A stretch of 64,000 nt of DNA from an uncultured Cellvibrio sp. (GCA_946480695.1 CAMLKG010000002.1:186001-250000), one strand, 5' to 3'. Positions 21,682-30,575 are shown, numbered from the stretch's first letter. Numbers and translations: made by a program. The notes: generated from the letters alone by a model not told the origin.

Positions 21682-22745
21682 TGCTTAGAGTATTACATGG
21701 TGGAAGATCTCTTACCGCTTCGGAAATTAAATACCATTGGGTTGAAGACATTATTTTTTTTGATGGCCCTGTTTTGTCCTATGTTCGGGGAAACTCGCAG
21801 CAGGACTATTTTTATCTTTGGGTTGATAACGATTGGCAATTTAATCGTTGGCTTGCAATACCAGTTACACGTGAAATGATTCGTGGTTATAAAAATCGCG
21901 AATTCTCTCTTCTTAATATCATTCAACAGACTTCCAATGTCATTTTTGTGGATATTGATAACGCATTTAAAGTTAAGCGTGCGTTTCAACTTCCTGCAAG
22001 GAATATCCCCCCGGAGATATTGCCAAAGCCAGCCTCTTTTTTTAATCCAGATTTCTGCCCCACGGGTAACAATGTTTTGTCTGACTCAACATGCTATTAC
22101 TTGGGTTTGGATGGCAAATGGTTTATGGAAGATTTGGCAGTGCTCCAGAAGAGATATGATCAAATTTATGCATTTGTCTACACGCTGATGAATTTAGGAA
22201 AAACTTCGGTTATTGATAATATCAAGCGTATATTTGCTGACGGTGATTGGTATGGTGGATCGGCGAGGGTTCACTTTTTCAACGATTTAGATAGGGCTAT
22301 ACCGTCGATGCATGAGCCGCGTATAGAGGCGATAAGCTATGCGTCTCCCGGGTTTATAAAGCTCGAATTGTGGTCTCCAGCGGCAGAGGCATTGGGAGAC
22401 ATTGCGCATGGCAGTTTAGAGCGTATTGAAAGCATTAATTACGCCGTTAAAGATATAAATCAATTTTTGACTGAAAAAGATCTCAGGTCGACTGGAACTG
22501 TAAGTATTCTTTCGACAGAGGCCAAAGAGGAATTGTGGAGAATATCGGATGATTTATGTGGTGCTCTGGGTCTTATGAGTTTTCAGGATTGCCTAAAACT
22601 CTTGGTGCAAAATGATCCAATTAGATATGCAAAAGTTTTACTTTCATTTCATCGCAGGCTAAGCGATGTATTTCCATTTATGGAGCGCGGATTATTAAAG
22701 ATGAAAGTTGGTTTGCATGAATATCAGTACCATAACATTCAATAA
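21681..22745 (+). CDS. unknown protein, DUF6575-like N-terminus, second gene of the cargo operon
   Basis: A 354-residue soluble protein. The ATG at 21681 overlaps the preceding TGA by one base (TGATG) and has GAGAGGG upstream; the GTG one codon earlier is an alternative. The first 100 residues (GPVLSYV, YFYLWVDND, NRWLAIPV) resemble the DUF6575 family as I remember it, a poorly characterised bacterial domain; this is a weak, memory-based match. The rest (residues 120-354) is unrecognised and mostly helical. No nuclease, helicase or membrane motif is visible. It converges with the integrase gene, 61 bases away. Confidence 0.7.
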   Translation: MLRVLHGGRSLTASEIKYHWVEDIIFFDGPVLSYVRGNSQQDYFYLWVDNDWQFNRWLAIPVTREMIRGYKNREFSLLNIIQQTSNVIFVDIDNAFKVKRAFQLPARNIPPEILPKPASFFNPDFCPTGNNVLSDSTCYYLGLDGKWFMEDLAVLQKRYDQIYAFVYTLMNLGKTSVIDNIKRIFADGDWYGGSARVHFFNDLDRAIPSMHEPRIEAISYASPGFIKLELWSPAAEALGDIAHGSLERIESINYAVKDINQFLTEKDLRSTGTVSILSTEAKEELWRISDDLCGALGLMSFQDCLKLLVQNDPIRYAKVLLSFHRRLSDVFPFMERGLLKMKVGLHEYQYHNIQ

Positions 22746-22806
22746 TCATTGCTCTGGCGGGAGTTCTTTGTGTTGTGCTCTTGAGTGATTAGTTTGACCG
22801 AAAATT

Positions 22807-23868
22807 TTATCGAGTAGCATCTATCTCCCGCAATTTTCTAATATAAACCATTCTTGCCTTTTCTGATTTATGACCCGCCCATTGTTCTGTGTGGTCGGTT
22901 ACCCCCTTGGCTTTTAAATCATGGAAAGTAAAGGGTTCCTCAAGTTTCAGGCGCTGGCCGTCTACCTCGATTCCGATTTCCACAGCCTTCTCCATTACCC
23001 GTTTCCAAGCACTATCAAAACGGTTCTTACTGATCTTTAGTCCTTTTGCATCGTGTAGTAGGAAGCTGCCGGTTATCGGTGCCGGTGCGTTGGGATGAAT
23101 GGCTTTGGCTGCATCTATGGCAGCTTGAAGACGGGGGCTTATTCGAGTCAATTCGCCGAGAGAGCCTTTACCTCTCGTAATACGGATTGCCCCATCTCTG
23201 ATGTCCGAATGCTTTAAATTCCGGACTTCTTGATTGCGCAGGCGACATAGGTAGGCAAACTCCATCATGACGGTTAAATACGGTGACCTGGTGGTCTGGT
23301 GAATAATTTCTTGCACCAGATGATATTCCCAGTCTTCGACATACCTTTTCCGGGAACTCTCTTCATTGAGGGTGACCTTCTCGCAGGGGTTTTGCTGCGG
23401 GACTTGGGCATAGCGCTGGCTAGCCCAATTCCATGCCGCCTTAAGATATTGGATGCGGCGATTGGCTCCGACCTTTTGTTCGGCGATGTCCAGATAACGC
23501 CGAATCATTAGGCGATTAATTGCATCTAGAGGCAGGTCGCCGAACTTGGTTCCATTTTTTCCGACTGCATCCACTAGTGCATTACGGTACATCTCATGCT
23601 GCTTCTGCGTACTTAAAGCATTTTTAAGGTTTGCATCACTGGCGTTGTAGGTATCCAACAGCCAACGAAGTGTATTGCTCGCCTTATTTTCCATTGCTTC
23701 AAAGGCTAACCATACTTCACTAATCGGTGCATCCAGGGAGCAAAGGCGGGTTTTTTTCCCCATTTTTCCATTTCCCAGATATTGCCAATGAAAATAGATG
23801 TTTCTCGCCCTATTGCGATAAACATACGGAGGCAAATTGGTATTACTTTTGTCGCGATATCTACCCAT
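22807..23868 (-). CDS. int: phage tyrosine integrase
   Basis: A 353-residue site-specific recombinase. Catalytic residues: Arg211 (CRLRNQE), Lys234 (TRGKGS), His316 in FHDLK, His333 in WAGHKS and the nucleophile Tyr342. In the second box the usual Arg of HxxR is Lys319, a substitution seen in a branch of phage integrases. The N-terminal part carries arm-type and core-binding domains. It recombines attP with the tRNA-Arg site next to it. The ATG shares a base with the stop of the upstream DUF4224 gene (TAATG), so translation is coupled. Confidence 0.93.
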   Translation of the reverse strand: MGRYRDKSNTNLPPYVYRNRARNIYFHWQYLGNGKMGKKTRLCSLDAPISEVWLAFEAMENKASNTLRWLLDTYNASDANLKNALSTQKQHEMYRNALVDAVGKNGTKFGDLPLDAINRLMIRRYLDIAEQKVGANRRIQYLKAAWNWASQRYAQVPQQNPCEKVTLNEESSRKRYVEDWEYHLVQEIIHQTTRSPYLTVMMEFAYLCRLRNQEVRNLKHSDIRDGAIRITRGKGSLGELTRISPRLQAAIDAAKAIHPNAPAPITGSFLLHDAKGLKISKNRFDSAWKRVMEKAVEIGIEVDGQRLKLEEPFTFHDLKAKGVTDHTEQWAGHKSEKARMVYIRKLREIDATR

Positions 23869-24071
23869 TAGAAAAAACCGTCCTGTGGCTGTGGGTTAGC
23901 AATTGGTGCACCGCCTAACGCATTGTTAATTGCTGCCCTGGTTACCAAGATTTTAGATCCTTTCCCGTAGGTGAAAGGGATTTTCTCTCTGCGTAGGAAG
24001 GCTTCAATTTTTGATCGTTGTTTATAGCCTGTCCACTCTTTCAGTTCATCTTCAGTGATTAATGAACTCAT
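23868..24071 (-). CDS. DUF4224 small protein (putative excisionase/integrase partner)
   Basis: A 67-residue protein starting at the ATG at 24071; the open frame extends further upstream inside the methyltransferase gene, but MSSLITEDELKEWTGYKQ is the family N-terminus. Members of DUF4224 usually lie directly upstream of phage integrases and resemble small winged-helix or MerR-type DNA-binding proteins, so a recombination directionality role is plausible. Its TAA overlaps the integrase ATG by one base. Confidence 0.75.
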   Translation of the reverse strand: MSSLITEDELKEWTGYKQRSKIEAFLRREKIPFTYGKGSKILVTRAAINNALGGAPIANPQPQDGFF

Positions 24072-24085
24072 ATCAGTGTCTCTTT

Positions 24086-25696
24086 TCAATAGCTCATACT
24101 GTTGGGGTTGGAGAGGGTCAAGGCAATCGCTATAGGCCTTACCCATACCGGCGTACTGCTTAGCGTGAATGTCTGGCCTGACCATGCTAATAGCAGCGTT
24201 TCCCCCATCATTGATGCGATTGCCTTTGCTGCTGGTGGCGGCACCGCGTTCCCAATCCGTTCGCGCCAGTCAGAATCAGAATTTCCGCTCAGTAGAAATA
24301 TATCGTCCTCTTCCGGGCAAAAAAGCCCTTGCAGTGCGGCAAGCTCCAGCGTAGTGAAAGGACGGTGCCAGGTACCATCAATCGCCCGAATAAGGGCAAC
24401 CATACGTTCGCTGCCTTTAGGAAGATATTCACCTTCTAACACCTCGCCTGCGGTAAATGGCATTCGAGGATCGGCCACGGACCAGGGGCCATTATCGTGC
24501 GAGGCCGCCGCGGAAACTGCTCCGCAAGGCGAATGCCAGGGCACAATTCCATAGTGGCCACCAGTCAGATAATTGTCCCCTTTAACACGGTTAATCGTTC
24601 GTGGATCGGCGACAGCAAAGGCGCCTTGGCCGGTTGTGCTACCCGAAATTATCGTGTTTGCCGGGCGGTCAAAGCGCGTCACCATGTACTTCCCGGCGAA
24701 GGAGTTATTACCACGTGGGTCGGCTACAGAAAATGCACCATTGGTCGGTCCATTGCGTCCCGCTATGGTTCCTGTTGGTTCGTTCCAATGATTAACACCC
24801 AAAAACCCACCGCGACTTTCGGGCACGATTAAATAATCACGCAAATGACCGTCTTCAACGGTGAGCTTATTTAGGCTTCTCCAATCGCTTCCGGCTTCTA
24901 TAAATGCCAGGCGCACCCATGTCTTCCATTGGAGCGAAGGTATTCTATGCATTGGTCCAGCAGCATCGATATCGCCAGGCATAGGCATACGGCCAAGTAC
25001 TTCCCCGACACCACGCAATGGTCTTTTGGTCGGTTCATATAAATTGGCCGGAACCTTTTCCGCATGTCGAGCAACTAGTAAAAAGCGTTTACGGCTTTCA
25101 GCGAGTCCCCCGATTTCTCCACAACAATGCGTAGATTCTTTGACTACATACCCATAGGCGAGGAAAAGAGCTTCAATCTGATCCAGCAAGTGACGACCAC
25201 GTGCGACGATGCGCGGTACATTCTCAAAGACATATAGCTCTACAGGGTCATCCTTATAAGCTTCAAGAGCTAACCATACTCCGCGCACAGTTAATCCGTT
25301 AAGTGCCTTATATTTTTTAGTTCCCGCCAAGGACTCTGGCAGTAAACCGGAAAGTCCTTTGCAAGGGGCACTTAAAAAAATAATATGCGGGCGCTCATTA
25401 CCAGCGGCATTTTTAATATCCGTAAGGGTTGCTTCTCTCCAGTCTGATGGCGGTTCAACACCATGGAAGTCCTTGTATTGATCGCGCGAAAATAAATCCA
25501 ATACACTGCCGGAAGTGCCTGCTGCCTCTTCAAAATCTTTAATCGCATTGCTATCAATATCTATGCCGCCGAGGCAACGAAACTTTGCTTCAAGATTGCC
25601 AATTCTGGCCTCGCCCTGGTTAAACCCTGCTGCTCCGCCACCAAGGCCGCAAAACAGGTGAAAATGGCGAATCTCAACTTTTCTATTTAATTGCAT
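24086..25696 (-). CDS. phage DNA (cytosine-5)-methyltransferase
   Basis: A 536-residue C5-methyltransferase. Motif I FCGLGGGAAGF (residues 15-25) binds S-adenosylmethionine, the catalytic cysteine is Cys112 in SAPCKG, motif VI is FENV (157-160), and the QxRxR motif appears as ESRKR (200-204). A long variable target-recognition region precedes the C-terminal RIGNAVPP motif. No restriction endonuclease is adjacent, so it is an orphan enzyme, probably protecting phage DNA from host restriction. The target sequence cannot be predicted. The 3' end precedes the DUF4224 start by 14 bases, and the 5' end overlaps a small peptide gene. Confidence 0.92.
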   Translation of the reverse strand: MQLNRKVEIRHFHLFCGLGGGAAGFNQGEARIGNLEAKFRCLGGIDIDSNAIKDFEEAAGTSGSVLDLFSRDQYKDFHGVEPPSDWREATLTDIKNAAGNERPHIIFLSAPCKGLSGLLPESLAGTKKYKALNGLTVRGVWLALEAYKDDPVELYVFENVPRIVARGRHLLDQIEALFLAYGYVVKESTHCCGEIGGLAESRKRFLLVARHAEKVPANLYEPTKRPLRGVGEVLGRMPMPGDIDAAGPMHRIPSLQWKTWVRLAFIEAGSDWRSLNKLTVEDGHLRDYLIVPESRGGFLGVNHWNEPTGTIAGRNGPTNGAFSVADPRGNNSFAGKYMVTRFDRPANTIISGSTTGQGAFAVADPRTINRVKGDNYLTGGHYGIVPWHSPCGAVSAAASHDNGPWSVADPRMPFTAGEVLEGEYLPKGSERMVALIRAIDGTWHRPFTTLELAALQGLFCPEEDDIFLLSGNSDSDWRERIGNAVPPPAAKAIASMMGETLLLAWSGQTFTLSSTPVWVRPIAIALTLSNPNSMSY

Positions 25697-25806
25697 TTTA
25701 TGTAAATTCCCGGAGTACTAGGGCAATCAGTAAGTAGGCCGTAAGCTATAAAGCTCGCGACCGCAGCCATGAATAAAACGGCCAAAATTAATTTCAGCCT
25801 TTCCAC
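25687..25806 (-). CDS. 39-residue putative single-pass membrane peptide
   Basis: A short frame from GTG at 25806 to TAA at 25687. The product starts MERLKLILAVLFMAAV and has one hydrophobic helix (about residues 5-24) and two cysteines near the end. Its GTG overlaps the stop of the TraR-like gene (TAGTG), and its stop lies inside the start of the methyltransferase gene. This nesting on both sides argues that it is translated. Function unknown. Confidence 0.5.
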   Translation of the reverse strand: MERLKLILAVLFMAAVASFIAYGLLTDCPSTPGIYIKCN

Positions 25807-26021
25807 TATTGGTGCCACTTGGCCGATTCTTCATTTAACGATTGGCAATGAATACAGGTGGCAACACCAGGCAAGGCAAATCGGCGCGCGTCGGGAATCG
25901 GATCGCCGCACTCCTCGCATTCAATTGCGCTAACCTGGTTTTGCTCTCGGCGGTGGTTATTTAAAATGCGGTTAATCCGCTCCTGCTCAATGTCGTTAGC
26001 AATATCTGCTGCATCAGCCAT
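25806..26021 (-). CDS. TraR/DksA-type zinc-finger protein
   Basis: A 71-residue protein with a four-cysteine zinc finger: Cys35, Cys38, Cys56, Cys59 (CEEC and CIHC), preceded by a helical N-terminus. This is the short TraR/DksA form found in many P2-like phages; such proteins can bind RNA polymerase through the secondary channel and mimic DksA with ppGpp. AAGGAG precedes the ATG. Part of the leftward early operon. Confidence 0.85.
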   Translation of the reverse strand: MADAADIANDIEQERINRILNNHRREQNQVSAIECEECGDPIPDARRFALPGVATCIHCQSLNEESAKWHQ

Positions 26022-26032
26022 GGTTGTTCTCC

Positions 26033-26623
26033 TTAGTGGATATTGTTGTTATGAAGGTGTGCCCAATCGGTGGCGAGCTTTTGAAATAAAGCACCGCCAT
26101 TTTCAATGAGCGTGTGGGGTTCAGTGTTCATGCGGCAACGCAGATCAATTACCACCAAAGCAGACAGGTAGTAATTAAAATCAAGGGAACACAAGCCGCC
26201 TAAATCCAATTTGTATTCATAAATGTTGTAGGTGCTTAACAAAACTGCGGCGGCGGTTTCACTGGAGCCGCATTGCTTATTTGCCAAATCCAACAGTGCT
26301 GATACTGCTTGATAGGGGCTGATATGGCGTGTGCCGCACGTAATCGGTGCTTCTCTTTGCATTTTTTCTTCCTCCGGTTTTCTAACTAATAAATATTCAA
26401 TCAATTGCAATCCCTTATCGGTGACCAGGGTTTTTTGATAGTGCATCCTCCCTTTTTCCGGATGCTTCCAACTGCTGTTTGCCAGCACAAAATAACCTTG
26501 GCCGCTGTAGCGTCCCTGCGGTTTATTGGTTGAATCCAGTACGCGCAGGTCGCGCAGTTTCTTCGTCATTACATTGCGGCCTATGCCTAAGTGGTGAGCC
26601 GCATCATCAAAGGTATAAGGCAT
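26033..26623 (-). CDS. ANT (KilA-C-like) antirepressor-type protein
   Basis: A 196-residue protein starting at ATG 26623; an ATG directly before it (26626) would leave only one base after the AGGAGG ribosome-binding site. The N-terminal half (AHHLGIGRNVMTKKLRDL, then GYFVLA and KTLVTDKGLQ) has the pattern of the phage antirepressor C-terminal (ANT/KilAC) DNA-binding domain. The C-terminal half is helical and unassigned. It could modulate the lysis-lysogeny switch or replication. The stop of the primase gene lies a few bases upstream. Confidence 0.7.
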   Translation of the reverse strand: MPYTFDDAAHHLGIGRNVMTKKLRDLRVLDSTNKPQGRYSGQGYFVLANSSWKHPEKGRMHYQKTLVTDKGLQLIEYLLVRKPEEEKMQREAPITCGTRHISPYQAVSALLDLANKQCGSSETAAAVLLSTYNIYEYKLDLGGLCSLDFNYYLSALVVIDLRCRMNTEPHTLIENGGALFQKLATDWAHLHNNNIH

Positions 26624-26631
26624 CATTCCTC

Positions 26632-29388
26632 CTAATCTTCGTGTAATGGACCATCGGGAACCGAAACGCTCAAACCGTAGGAGGCCAGCTTGTTCAGACT
26701 CAAGGCATACAGGTGGCCAATACGTTGCCTGCGAATATTGCGCTCCAGATTTGTCTCGGCGACTACGCCTGCGCGCTCTAATTGGCTGGCAAACACTTTT
26801 GCGGTTTTTACCGGCATAGCGTCGAACTTGGTGCGCAAGGAATTGGTTTGGGAAAGGTGCTGCATGATGTGCGTCGGGCGAACCAGCAACCACACATCAC
26901 CATCATTGCGCTGTTCAAATTTGAAAGGGGATTTGAATTCGTGCCGGTCCATTTCACCCAGCACAATTTCCATGATCCACACCCAGGGTTCGCGCAATGC
27001 GCGCGACTCGATAATGTGGCTATTCATTTCCTGCACTAAATCATCAGGAAATTGGTTTTGATCGGCAGCAATTCCTGCAAACTCAGTGAGTAGAATCCAT
27101 GCGGTCGCGAGTGCGGCGTAGTTGCTGATCATGCGGGCCGCGCCGTCATCGTCGACGCTGCTGGCGGCGCGTTGCGTTAACTTAGTGCGAGTGTTGCGAT
27201 AAATTTCGCGTACCCGTCCCGGTTCAAGGTTGGCCAAAAAGTACAGCCACTCCCGCACCGGAAAGCGCGGTAGATTTTCCGGAAGAATTTCGCCTTTGCG
27301 CCCGGTTAACTGTGCGCGCACAATTTTTCCTTGCAAGCTATCGACCGGGACATCCTCACCGGCGAGTAGCACCGGGGCACTGAGCAAGTACTCGGTCATA
27401 TCCGCCCCGCGTCGCGTTACGGAGAATTGATAGGTCTCCTGTAGGAGTGCGACAGCTTTGTCGATAATGTCTTGCCGACGTGCAGAAATTTCTTCCCAGC
27501 CCACCGGTTGCGATGTGTGGGAAACGCTGGTCACCAGCCGAAACTCTGACCCAAGGCTTTGGCCCGAGAACATGGTGAAAGCCGTTGTGCTTTCCAGCGC
27601 TTTAATCAATGTGGTTTTTCCCGAGCCTTTATCCGCTTGTAAAACCATGTGTGGCCAAAAACCGAGGAAGGTTTTCAGGTGTGAACCTAACGACCAGGCC
27701 AACGGCTGACAGGCCGCGTTGTGGTGAAAGGTGCGCTGGTAGGCGAGGATTATTGGGGCGGCGTTGCTAACCGGCCCGCTGGGGAAGCGCAGGTTGTGAT
27801 AGGGGCATTGCTTCTCCGGATCGGCGAAATAACAGTCCGCCCCTTCATTCACTACCGGTTTTCCATCCCGAAAACACAAACCGACAAAGTTGGCGGCCTT
27901 GCGTGCACCAATGCTGGTGGCGCGTTCCCAAATGCTCAGCATTCGGGAGAATTGCTGAGGTTTAAAAATAGGGCCGAACTTATTCCAGTTGGTGATGTTG
28001 TGAAGGCCGTCATCGCTCATCACGCGGCGCAATAAGCTATTCCCATGGCGTGGGGTTTGAACAGCGGCCGCAAACACGGTTTGTGGCTGTGAGTCTTCCC
28101 CACCGGTCATGGTGGCCTGGGCACTGGCTATAGTGATGCGAGAGAGCGCGGCAATACGAAAGCCGCACACATCTTCATAGGTTTTATTGGTGTTGCCTTC
28201 CGCATCCTCGGTGATTTTTATCAGCGAGGTAAAATCCGGTTTAACCCGGAATTTCCAATAAATTTGAAAGTCATGGGCAGGTAAGTGCACGCGGCGGCGG
28301 CCGGTCACCATTCTGGTTTCTTCATTGTAGGGGCCGGGTAAACCTGGAATTAACCATGGCTCTACATTCTCCAATGCGTTGCGAACGGCATTGGGACCAT
28401 GCGCGGTCAAGTAATCGTTCAGGTCGTTAACCTTTTCCCATTCAGTGGTTAACTGGTCCACCATCAACGCCGGTATATTTATTGCGGTTAAGGCTTCGCA
28501 AATTTTCCATGCTGCCTCCGGCCCTGGGCGGCGACCTTTGTCTGGTCCATCTTCGACTGGTGCATCGTTATCACAGCAGATAATGACACGCTTACCGTTT
28601 AAAAATCCCCAATCAATATCGGTATTTTTAGTGCCCCTGATTGCGAGTGCCGCCATACCCTTGGTCTTTGTTAAAAACCATGCGGATTCCGCGCTCAACG
28701 CGTTTATGGCGCTTTCCACAATAACCACGGTGTGAGCGCGGCGCAGGGTAGCCCAGCAGCTTGTCCACAACACGCCAGCCTTATCGCCAATGCTTTTGGT
28801 TTTCAGGTTGCCATTAATGGATGGGTCTATGTAGCGGTAATCAATTCCCCGTACGCGGCCATTGTGCATGTCCAGGCAAATAAATGCCGGTGCCGGGCCG
28901 CCGTAGCCAACTTGGCCGGGTTCATGTTTGGCACTGGTGAATTCGCTGTAGCCCAGGCTTTTGCGGGCAATTGCGGTTGCGATCACAGTGTCATTTAACC
29001 CGCGTTGTTGCGTTAGGTATTCAGCGGCTTTGGCAGGTTCTTTCAAGCATTGCAGGGCGATATATTCAATCGTGCTCAGCTTGGCCGGTTGCTGGCTTTT
29101 TTCGCGCGGCTCAGCGGGCAAGTTGTACCAGTCGCGAATAGTTTTAATGGCTTCTCCGGTTTCGCATTGATGAACATAGGCCACTAAATCGAAACAATCG
29201 CCGCGCTGGTCCGTGCTGAAATCTTCCCAGCGTTGAACGCCGTCATCACCATCAAATATTGATAATGAAGGGCTGCTGTCTTTGTGGTGTGGGCTACGGT
29301 AATTGCCCTTGGCATCTGGCCTTTCCAATCCCAAGCGTGAAGCGAGATCATGCAAATCAACTCTCTTTTTTATGTCACTCAACTTCAT
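26632..29388 (-). CDS. phage primase/helicase with TOPRIM domain and P-loop ATPase
   Basis: A 918-residue replication protein. The N-terminal part (residues 1-75) is laid out like a DnaG/P4-alpha zinc-binding domain, but most zinc ligands are replaced (SPHHKDSSPS). The TOPRIM domain shows the catalytic Glu225 in VVIVESAINAL and the Asp pair Asp273/Asp275 in CCDNDA. The C-terminal ATPase has Walker A GSGKTT at 588-593. The enzyme probably makes primers and unwinds DNA during theta replication, replacing the P2 rolling-circle protein gpA, which is absent. It overlaps the upstream 57-residue gene by 14 bases. Confidence 0.85.
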   Translation of the reverse strand: MKLSDIKKRVDLHDLASRLGLERPDAKGNYRSPHHKDSSPSLSIFDGDDGVQRWEDFSTDQRGDCFDLVAYVHQCETGEAIKTIRDWYNLPAEPREKSQQPAKLSTIEYIALQCLKEPAKAAEYLTQQRGLNDTVIATAIARKSLGYSEFTSAKHEPGQVGYGGPAPAFICLDMHNGRVRGIDYRYIDPSINGNLKTKSIGDKAGVLWTSCWATLRRAHTVVIVESAINALSAESAWFLTKTKGMAALAIRGTKNTDIDWGFLNGKRVIICCDNDAPVEDGPDKGRRPGPEAAWKICEALTAINIPALMVDQLTTEWEKVNDLNDYLTAHGPNAVRNALENVEPWLIPGLPGPYNEETRMVTGRRRVHLPAHDFQIYWKFRVKPDFTSLIKITEDAEGNTNKTYEDVCGFRIAALSRITIASAQATMTGGEDSQPQTVFAAAVQTPRHGNSLLRRVMSDDGLHNITNWNKFGPIFKPQQFSRMLSIWERATSIGARKAANFVGLCFRDGKPVVNEGADCYFADPEKQCPYHNLRFPSGPVSNAAPIILAYQRTFHHNAACQPLAWSLGSHLKTFLGFWPHMVLQADKGSGKTTLIKALESTTAFTMFSGQSLGSEFRLVTSVSHTSQPVGWEEISARRQDIIDKAVALLQETYQFSVTRRGADMTEYLLSAPVLLAGEDVPVDSLQGKIVRAQLTGRKGEILPENLPRFPVREWLYFLANLEPGRVREIYRNTRTKLTQRAASSVDDDGAARMISNYAALATAWILLTEFAGIAADQNQFPDDLVQEMNSHIIESRALREPWVWIMEIVLGEMDRHEFKSPFKFEQRNDGDVWLLVRPTHIMQHLSQTNSLRTKFDAMPVKTAKVFASQLERAGVVAETNLERNIRRQRIGHLYALSLNKLASYGLSVSVPDGPLHED

Positions 29389-29548
29389 TATGTTTTTTCC
29401 AAAGCCATGTATTTTTCAAATGTGTCTCAACCATAGGGCGCAGGTAATCGGGTACTTTCTCCAGCGCCGTGCGCCGGTCTTCCAGCCTGGGCAGTGCCCG
29501 AATTTCTGCTGCCCATTGACGTGGTGGCCTGTGTTGCTGCCGGTTCAT
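29375..29548 (-). CDS. 57-residue phage protein of the early operon
   Basis: Frame from ATG at 29548 to TGA at 29375, product beginning MNRQQHRPPRQWAAEI. The ATG overlaps the stop of the previous gene (ATGA), and its end overlaps the primase start by 14 bases, so it sits inside a tightly coupled gene chain. Highly charged, no membrane segment. Similar short proteins lie before the primase in other pseudomonad P2-like prophages, from memory; function unknown. Confidence 0.65.
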   Translation of the reverse strand: MNRQQHRPPRQWAAEIRALPRLEDRRTALEKVPDYLRPMVETHLKNTWLWKKHNEVE

Positions 29549-29829
29549 GCGCCTATCGCTTTAAATCCAATGGTGCTGATTGCATCCAAGGTTGCTATGT
29601 AACGCGCGGCCGCTGAAAACGTGCCGCGAGTGTCGTTGTTTTGAAAAGCCACACCCATGGATGGCACTACCAAAGCCTCTGCGGTTTGCTGTGCTGTGCG
29701 CTGGATTTTTTCGCGCACCAGCTTGTCATCACCCACGGCTAAGCCAATCGCGCCAGCGGGGATACGGTGCCCAAAATCAATAGCGCCGTTAGTCCAACAA
29801 AATGCGTAGAGTTTTTTGGGGTGTGGCAT
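29545..29829 (-). CDS. small phage protein, host-nuclease-inhibitor-like
   Basis: A 94-residue protein. The start (KKLYAFCWTNGAIDFGHRIPAGAIGL) matches the pattern of pseudomonad phage proteins often named host nuclease inhibitor, but I know that name only as an annotation and see no direct evidence. No metal-binding or membrane motif. Part of the leftward early operon, with an ATGA overlap to the next gene. Confidence 0.55.
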   Translation of the reverse strand: MPHPKKLYAFCWTNGAIDFGHRIPAGAIGLAVGDDKLVREKIQRTAQQTAEALVVPSMGVAFQNNDTRGTFSAAARYIATLDAISTIGFKAIGA

Positions 29830-29838
29830 GGTGCTAGC

Positions 29839-30195
29839 TCAGTGCGTAATGACTTTCACTTGCTCGGTATCTGCATCGCTTTCGCCGTGTGTGTCGTGCA
29901 AGCCGAGCAAGTCACTCAAGGTGAACACCAGTTTTTTATCCGGCGTTCTCACCACCAGCAGTTGCGGTGTTGAATTTCCGATGTCAATGCAGTGGCCTTT
30001 AGGGATTTTTTTGGATTCCAGTTCGGCAAGTACACGCCAGCAGGCCAATTCAGCGGCATCGCGGGTCATATCCAATTTGGCCATGAGTTCGTCCCGCGCC
30101 TCGGTAATGCATTGGCGGCGGGTTTTCTTTTCTTGCAGGCGGCGGGTAAGGGCGATTACCGCACTGGTGTTCACTTGCGTAAGGGTTGCAGCCAT
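29839..30195 (-). CDS. phage protein of unknown function
   Basis: A 118-residue protein starting at ATG 30195, seven bases after AGGAG; the open frame extends upstream but the nine extra residues lack a good start. N-terminal half is helical and basic, C-terminal half contains LVVRTPDKKLVFTLSDLLGL. No family recognised. It follows the Ogr-like gene by one base and is in the same operon. Confidence 0.55.
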   Translation of the reverse strand: MAATLTQVNTSAVIALTRRLQEKKTRRQCITEARDELMAKLDMTRDAAELACWRVLAELESKKIPKGHCIDIGNSTPQLLVVRTPDKKLVFTLSDLLGLHDTHGESDADTEQVKVITH

Positions 30196-30196
30196 T

Positions 30197-30565
30197 TCAT
30201 TTCTCCTGGTGGTTGTTACCAAATAGATTGAGTTGGTCTCGGTGAGGGTCGAGGGGGTTGATGGTTAAAATTGGTTTAAACTTTTTCGGGATCGCAAACT
30301 CCAGCGGTGGCAATACGTATTCCGAAACAGGCAAGTTCACGTCAGGTGCGGGCGCGGCTGATTGGGTCAGCGTTGCGACAAACTCGGTGCAATAGCGACC
30401 ACGCCAGCCACATGCCTCTATGTTTTGGCATTCGACGATTCCGTCCATGAATAGCGGGGAAATACGACGACTGGTTCTTACCCGAGCGTTGCTTTTGCAG
30501 TGCGGGCACTGGAATTGGTTGCGGTGACGCCCGTGCGTGATTTGCGCATTCGTGTTATCAGCCAT
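30197..30565 (-). CDS. ogr: Ogr/Delta-like zinc-finger late-gene activator
   Basis: A 122-residue protein with the Ogr/Delta zinc finger: Cys20, Cys23, Cys46, Cys52, followed by WRGRYCTEFV, and the conserved ARVRTSR between the pairs. P2 Ogr activates the four late promoters by binding a dyad about 55 bp upstream and contacting the RNA polymerase alpha subunit. Here the last cysteine pair is spaced by five residues instead of four, as I recall the P2 protein. Unlike P2, where ogr follows gene D in the late region, this gene is inside the early operon. Its likely targets are the three palindromes at 41186, 49466 and 55722. Confidence 0.82.
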   Translation of the reverse strand: MADNTNAQITHGRHRNQFQCPHCKSNARVRTSRRISPLFMDGIVECQNIEACGWRGRYCTEFVATLTQSAAPAPDVNLPVSEYVLPPLEFAIPKKFKPILTINPLDPHRDQLNLFGNNHQEK

Positions 30566-30575
30566 GGCCTTTTCC

